This document shows, piece by piece, positions 43,247-48,911 of a DNA stretch of 48,911 bases. How positions within the stretch are numbered: position 1 is the stretch's first letter; every line of letters begins with the position of its first letter. Source of the DNA: JANXVY01 sp034408685 (GTDB taxonomy: Bacteria > Pseudomonadota > Alphaproteobacteria > Rhizobiales > Hyphomicrobiaceae); assembly GCA_034408685.1 (NCBI GenBank), contig JAWXCP010000087.1, positions 1 to 48,911 of the forward strand, given 5' to 3'. The notes beneath the pieces are model-generated. The model saw only the letters and a program-made list of their open reading frames with translations, had not been told where the DNA came from and ran no database searches. The position numbers and the translations under genes were made by a program.

Positions 43247-43794
43247 TGGTCTTCAGTCCGGAAAGCCTTGGCGAGTGTAGAGAGACCGCGATGGAGGGCC
43301 ACTCGTACAGCCCCCTCGGTGACGTTGAACTTCGTTGCCGTCTCGCGGATGCTGGCGCCGTTAAGCGAAATCGCTTCGACGATGTCGCGCTGGCGGCCTT
43401 TGAGTTGGCTGAGAACCTCGGTGGCATCCTTCTCCGAAAGGTGTTGCGATGGCTCAGGGGCGGCCAATACGTTTTCATAATCGTCGATCGGGACGTTGAT
43501 CCGGCGCCCGCCGCGGCGCAGGCTGTCGATCAGCTTGTTGCGCGCAATGGCTCGCACCCAGGGAATCAACGGCTCATCGGTCCGCCACGTCTCGCGTTTC
43601 AGGTGAATGGCGAGCAGTGTCTCCTGCACGACGTCCTCCGCATCCGCGCCGCCATTGCCGTATCTGGCGAAACCACGACGCACCTCGCCGCGTAGAAATA
43701 TCGTCAGCGAGGCGAGCACGGCCCGGTAGGCCGCAACATCGCCCGAAAGGCTGGCCCGCATCTGAGCTGCCCATTCGACGTCACGCTCGCTCAC
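43243..43794 (-). CDS. ECF RNA polymerase sigma factor, SigF type
   Basis: The 183-residue protein has region 2 (ADAEDVVQETLLAIHLKRETWRTDEPLIPWVRAIARNKLIDSLRR) and region 4 (LSQLKGRQRDIVEAISLNGASIRETATKFNVTEGAVRVALHRGLSTLAKAF) of an extracytoplasmic-function sigma factor. Pairing with an NrsF-type anti-sigma points to the SigF group (chromate, cadmium and oxidative stress in Caulobacter). The start is GTG at 43794 with GAGG five bases upstream. A possible own promoter lies just upstream. It is divergent from the RND efflux operon. Confidence 0.9.
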   Translation of the reverse strand: MSERDVEWAAQMRASLSGDVAAYRAVLASLTIFLRGEVRRGFARYGNGGADAEDVVQETLLAIHLKRETWRTDEPLIPWVRAIARNKLIDSLRRGGRRINVPIDDYENVLAAPEPSQHLSEKDATEVLSQLKGRQRDIVEAISLNGASIRETATKFNVTEGAVRVALHRGLSTLAKAFRTEDQ

Positions 43795-43814
43795 GATAAC
43801 CTCTTGGCATGGAG

Positions 43815-43840
43815 TACGGCATCGGAATTCAAGTTGTTAC
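43815..43840 (-). promoter_or_regulatory. Putative SigF-type promoter for the sigma/anti-sigma operon
   Basis: On the minus strand GTAACA (43840-43835) and CGTA (43818-43815) are separated by exactly 16 bases, about 21 bases before the start codon. The SigF consensus as I recall it is GTAACC, 16 bases, CGAA, so this site differs at one base in each box. Autoregulation is usual for ECF factors. Low information content makes this tentative. Confidence 0.35.
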
Positions 43841-44040
43841 AATGTCGTCAATGTCATGCCTCAAACAAACTGCTGAACCACACTCGTCCCCCTGCCATGG
43901 TTATATCCATGAACCGCTGTTGGATGAAATTCCTTTAACACGCCCTATATTGCGTCGGATGGAGCCTCTAGCAACGTTACTAAGTTATCACGGTCGTCAG
44001 CGGGGGTAGGCAACCTGCGAGCCTGCCGTCAAGGAAACGA

Positions 44041-45591
44041 ATGATGACCTTCAAGACGATTGCTGCAATCTTTGTTGTCGGCACCGGGGCGGTGCTCGCC
44101 TTCAATGCGTTCATCTCACCGATTCCAGGGCTTGAATGGGCGCGGCCACAGCCGGTTGCCGGCAGCGGGACCGAGGCTTCAACCGCTGCATCGTCCACCC
44201 CTGGTGGGGGTACCGGCGGACGCCGCGCCAACGGCGGTGGATCTGGAACGGGCGCAGGAGCCGGAGCAGGGCCGGGCGGGGGTCGTGGCGGCTTTGACGG
44301 TCCCGCCCCGGTGACGGTTGCCACAGCCACTCAGGATGACGTGCCTGTTTACCTGCGCGGCGTCGGCACAGCCAAGGCACTTGCCACCGTCACGGTTCGC
44401 CCTCAGGTCGACGGCCGCCTGATGAAGGTCCACTTCACCGAGGGCCAGGACGTCAAGCGCGGCGATCTGTTGGCTGAAATCGATCCGGTGACTTACCAGG
44501 CGCAACTCGATCAGGCGGTTGCCAAGCGGAAGCTGACGCAGGTCCAGCTGGATAACGCCGAAAGCGACCTCAAACGCCTGACCAGCGTCGCCACTGGCGT
44601 CGTGACGCAGAAGTCGGTCGACACGCAGCGCGCCCAAGTCGCCCAGTTCGAAGCCCAACTCAAATCCGACCAAGCCGCCATCGCCAATGCGGAGGCCATA
44701 CTCGGCTATACCCGCATCGTGTCGCCGCTCGACGGCCGTACCGGGCAGCGTCTCGTCGACGAGGGCAATCTGATTCGGGCTGGCGATGCCGGCATCGTCA
44801 CGATCGCCCAGGTCAAACCGCTGTCGGTCCAGTTCACCATTCCCCAGCAGCAGCTAAATGACGTGCAGGCAGCTCTGGTGCGAGGACCCGTGCCGGTCGA
44901 AGCGCTGGCTGGCGACGACCAATCCGCGATCGACACAGGATCGCTGACGTTCATCGACAATCAGGTCGACCAAGCGACCGGCACCGTCAAAATGAAGGCC
45001 GACCTGCCGAATGCGAACCTGCAGCTATGGCCGGGCCAGTTCGCCAACGTTCGCATTCGGATCGACGTGCTGAAGAACGCTGTCACCGTCCCGACAGCCA
45101 GCGTGCAGCGGGGCCCATCCGGCGCGTTTGTCTATGTTGTAGCCGACAGTGCGGTCGAAGGGGATGCCTCTCGCGAAGCGGCTGGAACCGGAAATGGAAC
45201 TGGAAAGGCGCGCGGTCTGACAGCCGTCGCCCGGCCGGTGACTATCACGCAGCAGACCGAGCGGGTGGCCGTCATCGCGCAAGGCCTCGCAACCGGCGAA
45301 CGGGTCGTTACAACCGGCTTTGGGCGTCTCAAGGATGGCGCCAAAATCGCGATCTCGGATGCGCCTGAATTGCCGGGCGCGCGAGGCTCGCAAGAAACCC
45401 CGGGCGATGGCGCACGACCGGCTGGCCCGCCTGCTGCCGATCAGACCCAACCATCGGCGGGTGCAAACCTAGCTCCTTCTGTCGGTGCCCCGGCTGGACC
45501 CGCAGCGGTTACCGACGAGGCTGCGGCGCGGCCTGAGGGACGACGGCGGGCCGATGGCGAGGGCCGTCGGGAACGGCCGGTGGTCCAGTGA
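44041..45591 (+). CDS. RND efflux periplasmic adaptor (MdtA-like)
   Basis: This 516-residue adaptor has a membrane anchor or signal at residues 5-22 (TIAAIFVVGTGAVLAFNAF), then a long Gly/Ala/Ser/Arg linker (about 50-85), the lipoyl part (VTVRPQVDGRLMKVHFTEGQDVKRGDLLAEIDP), a helical hairpin (QLDQAVAKRKLTQVQLDNAESDLKRL), RIVSPLDGRTGQRLVDEGN and a beta-barrel region. The order and the two permeases behind it match the MdtABC class. The C-terminal 60 residues are low-complexity Pro/Ala/Arg and longer than usual. AAGGA lies upstream of the ATG; the stop overlaps the permease start by four bases. It is divergent from the ECF sigma gene. Confidence 0.88.
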   Translation: MMTFKTIAAIFVVGTGAVLAFNAFISPIPGLEWARPQPVAGSGTEASTAASSTPGGGTGGRRANGGGSGTGAGAGAGPGGGRGGFDGPAPVTVATATQDDVPVYLRGVGTAKALATVTVRPQVDGRLMKVHFTEGQDVKRGDLLAEIDPVTYQAQLDQAVAKRKLTQVQLDNAESDLKRLTSVATGVVTQKSVDTQRAQVAQFEAQLKSDQAAIANAEAILGYTRIVSPLDGRTGQRLVDEGNLIRAGDAGIVTIAQVKPLSVQFTIPQQQLNDVQAALVRGPVPVEALAGDDQSAIDTGSLTFIDNQVDQATGTVKMKADLPNANLQLWPGQFANVRIRIDVLKNAVTVPTASVQRGPSGAFVYVVADSAVEGDASREAAGTGNGTGKARGLTAVARPVTITQQTERVAVIAQGLATGERVVTTGFGRLKDGAKIAISDAPELPGARGSQETPGDGARPAGPPAADQTQPSAGANLAPSVGAPAGPAAVTDEAAARPEGRRRADGEGRRERPVVQ

Positions 45592-48500
45592 CAAGCCGAC
45601 CAACAGACCAAGCGCCACCACCAGCAATCGAGACGCCTAATACCGAGGGTTTCAGCGTTTCGGCTCCGTTCATCGAGCGTCCGGTTGCGACGACGCTGCT
45701 CAGCGTTGCCGTGCTGCTTGCCGGCTTGCTTGGCTATTTCGGCCTGCCGGTGTCGTCGCTGCCGCAAGTCGACTTTCCGACTATCCAGGTCACGACCCAA
45801 TTGCCGGGCGCAAACCCCGACACGATGACGAACCTCGTCACCGCCCCCTTGGAGCGGCAATTCGGCCAGACGCCGTCGCTGCAGGCGATGACCTCGTCGT
45901 CGTCGTTCGGCTTGTCGCAAATCACCCTGCAGTTCGCGCTCGATCGTGATATCGACGGCGCCGCGCAGGACGTGCAGGCTGCCATCAATGCGGCGAGTTC
46001 CACGCTGCCGCGCAATCTGCCGTATCCGCCGGTCTATTCGAAAGTAAACCCCGCCGACACGCCGATCCTCACACTGGCGCTGATGTCGACAACGACGTCA
46101 CTGCGCGGCTTGTCCGATCTCTCCGATACCTTGATTTCCCAACGGCTCTCCGGCGTCTCCGGCGTTGGCCGGGTGTCGGTCGAAGGCGGCGTCAAACCCG
46201 CCGTGCGCATCCAAGCAGACCTTGACCGCCTTGCCGCTTACGGCCTTGGCCTCGCCGACCTCAGGACCGCCATAACTACGGCCAATGTCGCTGGCCCCAA
46301 GGGCCAGCTCGACGGCGCATCTCAAAGCTACACAATCGCAACCAACGACCAGCTGACCTCGGCCGCAGCCTACCGCGACATCGTCGTTGCGTTCAAAAAT
46401 TCGAGCCCGGTTCTTCTGAAGGACGTTGCCGACATCACCGAGGGGCTCGAGAACGCCAAGGTCGGTGGCTGGTATCAGGGGCGGCCAGCCGTCATCATCA
46501 ACATCAAGCGGCAGCCCGGCGCCAACGTCGTGGAAACCGTCCGTCGCATCCAGGCCGAACTGCCGCGATTGTCGGCTGCGATGCCGGGCGGCGTTGAATT
46601 GGTCACCGTCCAGGACCGCACTCAGATGATCCGCGCCTCGATACACGAGGTCGAGTTCACGCTGGTGCTGTGCGTTGGCCTCGTCGTGCTCGTCGTGTTG
46701 CTGTTCTTGCGTTCGATCCGCGCGACGATCATCGCTGGTGTCGCGCTGCCGATGTCGCTCATCGCGACGTTCGGCGTGATGTGGGCGTTCGGGTTCTCGC
46801 TCGACAATCTTTCACTGATGGCGCTGACGATCGGAACGGGCTTTGTCATCGACGATGCCATCGTGATGATCGAAAATATCGTCCGCCACATCGAGAAGGG
46901 CGAAGACCCCAAGACGGCCGCTTTACGTGGTGCCCGTGAGATCGGCTTTACCGTCATCTCGCTGACGCTCTCGCTGCTCGCCGTGTTCATCCCGATGCTG
47001 TTCATGACCGGCATTGTCGGGCGGATGTTCCGCGAATTCGCGATGACACTCTCGATTGCCGTCGTCGTGTCGGCGGTCGTCTCGCTGACGCTGACGCCGA
47101 TGATGTGCGCGCTGTTATTGCGGCGGCGAGAACCTAGCGCGGTGCGCGATGGCACGGTGCGAGACGACGACGCGCGTGAAGCCCACACCGGGGTGCCAAA
47201 TTCGGGGATGCTCGGCGCCTACGGTCGCAGCGTGGACTTCGTATTGCACCGACCGGTAGCGACGATCCTCGTCACGATCGGCACGCTCGTTGCGACCGTG
47301 TGGCTCTACGTCATCGCGCCGAAAGGCTTCCTGCCGCAGCAGGACACCGGACTTGTCACCGGTTTGATGGAGGCTGCCCAGGACGTGTCGTTCGACGAAG
47401 TGACACGACTCGCCCGGATCGTCTCCGACCGAATATCCAAGGACGAGGCCGTCGACGGCGTCGTCGTCGTGACCGGCGTCAGCGATGTCAATGCCACGCC
47501 GAACGCGGCCCAGCTCAAGATTACGCTGAAACCTCAGTCGACCGGGCGCGCTGCGATCGACGTCGTCATCGAGCGCCTGACGCGGTCCGTTGCTGAAATT
47601 CCTGGAGCCACGGTCGCGCTTCTGCCGGTCCAGGACGTGCAGATCGCGACCCGTATCGCGCGCGCACAATACCAGTACACATTGATCGGCACGGACTCGG
47701 CCGAGGTCGCCAACTGGTCACGGCGACTGACCGAACGGCTGAAACAGGTACCCGGTTTGGCCGACACGGTGATGGAAGCGCGCGACGGCGGGCTTCGCGC
47801 CCAGATCGACGTCGACCGCGTGACCGCCGGCCGGCTCGGCGTGTCGATGCAGGCGATCAACGACGCCTTGAACGATGCCTTCGGCCAGCGCCAGATTTCC
47901 ACCATCTATGCCCAATCGAACCAATATCGCGTTGTGCTCGAGGCGATGCCAAGGTTCCAGCGCGATCCCGCGATCCTCGACCGGCTGTTCATATCGACGG
48001 CGCTCGGCCAACAGGTGCCGCTGTCGGCGGTGGCGAGCTTCACCCAGGTTCCAGCCCAGTTGACGATCCAGCGTGATCAGCAGTTTCCAGCTGGCACGAT
48101 CAGCTTCAACTTGGCGCCGGGTGCCTCGCTGTCGGGTGCCGTCGCGGCGATCGAAGCGGCGTCACGCGACATCGGCGTGCCGACCTCGATCATCGGTCGC
48201 TTCACGGGCGATGCACTGGAGTTCACCAGCGCCTTGGCGTCCCAGCCGGCGCTGATCCTTGCCGCCGTGATTGCAATCTACATCCTGCTCGGCGTGCTTT
48301 ATGAAAGTTTCATTCACCCGTTCACAATTTTGACGTCGCTGCCGTCGGCTGGCATCGGCGCGCTGCTTGCGCTTCAGTTGTGGGGGCTCGATCTGTCGCT
48401 GGTCGCGCTGATCGGCATCATTTTGCTGATGGGAATCGTCAAGAAAAACGCGATCATGATGATCGACTTCGCAATCGACGCTCAGCGGGAGCGCGGGTTG

Positions 48501-48848
48501 CATCCCCGCGATGCTATTCTCGAAGCCGCCGTTCTACGCTTCCGGCCGATCATGATGACGACGCTCGCGGCACTGATCGGTGCTGTCCCGCTCGCGATCG
48601 GATCTGGCGTCGGGGCCGAGTTGCGCGTCCCGCTCGGCGTATCGATCGTCGGGGGGCTGATGCTGTCGCAGCTCATCACGCTCTACACGACGCCGGTCGT
48701 CTACCTCGAGATGGAGCGGCTGAAGGCGTGGGTCACCGGTCAGCCGATACACCGACCGGCGGCAGCGGCCGGTCAGGCATTTGGTCAACTGCCCCCGCAA
48801 CCGACCGCACCGGCCGAGCTGACGCCGCTCCCGAGGGCTGCCGAATGA
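45588..48848 (+). CDS. RND efflux permease, MdtB-like
   Basis: This 1086-residue inner-membrane proton-driven pump shows the RND start SAPFIERPVATTLLSVAVLLAGLLGYFGLPVSSLPQVDFPTIQVTTQLPGANPDTM. The helix-4 proton-relay Asp pair is in GTGFVIDDAIVMIEN, and the second half repeats the fold (RPVATILVTIGTLVATVWLYV, GIVKKNAIMMIDFAID). With a second permease beginning behind it, the pair fits MdtB/MdtC, which work as a heteromer. Substrate is unknown. Its stop overlaps the next start as ATGA. Confidence 0.92.
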   Translation: MTSRPTDQAPPPAIETPNTEGFSVSAPFIERPVATTLLSVAVLLAGLLGYFGLPVSSLPQVDFPTIQVTTQLPGANPDTMTNLVTAPLERQFGQTPSLQAMTSSSSFGLSQITLQFALDRDIDGAAQDVQAAINAASSTLPRNLPYPPVYSKVNPADTPILTLALMSTTTSLRGLSDLSDTLISQRLSGVSGVGRVSVEGGVKPAVRIQADLDRLAAYGLGLADLRTAITTANVAGPKGQLDGASQSYTIATNDQLTSAAAYRDIVVAFKNSSPVLLKDVADITEGLENAKVGGWYQGRPAVIINIKRQPGANVVETVRRIQAELPRLSAAMPGGVELVTVQDRTQMIRASIHEVEFTLVLCVGLVVLVVLLFLRSIRATIIAGVALPMSLIATFGVMWAFGFSLDNLSLMALTIGTGFVIDDAIVMIENIVRHIEKGEDPKTAALRGAREIGFTVISLTLSLLAVFIPMLFMTGIVGRMFREFAMTLSIAVVVSAVVSLTLTPMMCALLLRRREPSAVRDGTVRDDDAREAHTGVPNSGMLGAYGRSVDFVLHRPVATILVTIGTLVATVWLYVIAPKGFLPQQDTGLVTGLMEAAQDVSFDEVTRLARIVSDRISKDEAVDGVVVVTGVSDVNATPNAAQLKITLKPQSTGRAAIDVVIERLTRSVAEIPGATVALLPVQDVQIATRIARAQYQYTLIGTDSAEVANWSRRLTERLKQVPGLADTVMEARDGGLRAQIDVDRVTAGRLGVSMQAINDALNDAFGQRQISTIYAQSNQYRVVLEAMPRFQRDPAILDRLFISTALGQQVPLSAVASFTQVPAQLTIQRDQQFPAGTISFNLAPGASLSGAVAAIEAASRDIGVPTSIIGRFTGDALEFTSALASQPALILAAVIAIYILLGVLYESFIHPFTILTSLPSAGIGALLALQLWGLDLSLVALIGIILLMGIVKKNAIMMIDFAIDAQRERGLHPRDAILEAAVLRFRPIMMTTLAALIGAVPLAIGSGVGAELRVPLGVSIVGGLMLSQLITLYTTPVVYLEMERLKAWVTGQPIHRPAAAAGQAFGQLPPQPTAPAELTPLPRAAE

Positions 48849-48911
48849 ACCCCTCGGCGCTGTTCATCGCGCGGCCGATCGGCACGACGCTCCTCGCGAT
48901 CGGGCTCGTGA
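48845..48911 (+). CDS. Second RND efflux permease, N-terminal start (MdtC-like, partial)
   Basis: The frame opens at an ATG overlapping the previous stop. It reads MNPSALFIARPIGTTLLAIGLV, the typical RND beginning (FIxRPxxTTLL), and runs off the window end. With the adaptor and first permease it makes an adaptor-permease-permease operon. Confidence 0.8.
   Translation, partial: MNPSALFIARPIGTTLLAIGLV

Overview
The window is a high-GC, densely packed chromosomal segment from an alphaproteobacterium, most likely of the Hyphomicrobiales (Rhizobiales). The pointers are the coaBC-dut-bluB gene run, a small DUF1244 protein, the alphaproteobacterial form of ribosomal protein L32 (GTG start), an ECF sigma/NrsF anti-sigma pair, the divergent biotin/lipoate-ligase-like gene and multi-cluster ferredoxin, and the TIR/FGE-like genes. 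No rRNA, tRNA, CRISPR array, transposase or integrase was seen.

Layout. 1-2.6 kb: end of a type II secretion operon (gspF tail, then gspH, gspI and gspJ joined by ATGA overlaps), with gspG on the other strand behind a small secreted Cys-rich protein. 2.6-16.4 kb, minus strand: a type I secretion locus. It holds a 2528-residue secreted heme peroxidase with RTX repeats, a PrtD-type ABC exporter, an 889-residue cadherin-like/RTX protein and a HlyD-type adaptor. The peroxidase keeps the distal His, catalytic Arg and proximal His of the animal-type superfamily and resembles MopA-type manganese-oxidising peroxidases. A divergent XRE-type regulator (16.8 kb) faces it across a 417-base control region. 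17-22.6 kb: PCu(A)C copper chaperone, TPR protein, coaBC, dut, bluB, N-formylglutamate amidohydrolase family and DUF1244. 22.9-24.5 kb: a DUF3800 protein and a nested palindromic element, locally lower in GC and accessory-looking. 24.5-29 kb: thyA, an FGE-like protein, an L,D-transpeptidase, an OmpR-type response regulator, a cyclic-nucleotide-binding-domain protein and rpmF. 29.2-33.4 kb: a vWA protein and a 1062-residue TIR-STAND NTPase-TPR protein just downstream of hslU. 34.9-37.9 kb: biotin/lipoate ligase-like gene divergent from a 722-residue 4Fe-4S protein. 38.3-42.6 kb: a TIR-transmembrane-FGE-like protein divergent from a COG2509 flavoprotein, then a coiled-coil protein built on exact 21-base (heptad) repeats. 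42.6-43.8 kb: nrsF/sigF-type pair. 44.0 kb to the end: RND efflux operon (adaptor, permease, start of a second permease).

Two themes deserve attention. The first is the secreted RTX heme peroxidase with its own exporter, a second substrate with a similar C-terminus and a divergent regulator; its peroxidase domain carries a large Ala-rich insertion, and a long acidic run sits near the C-terminus. The second is a set of signalling/conflict-type genes (TIR-STAND-TPR, vWA, TIR-FGE, FGE-like, DUF3800) scattered among housekeeping genes. The two FGE-like domains lack one or both catalytic cysteines and end in a segment resembling the variable region of diversity-generating retroelement targets. Several tandem arrays have periods divisible by three, including one that repeats a stop codon six times at the end of the HlyD gene.

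Starts were reassigned where a Shine-Dalgarno sequence or family alignment argued for it. All family assignments come from motif reading, not database searches.
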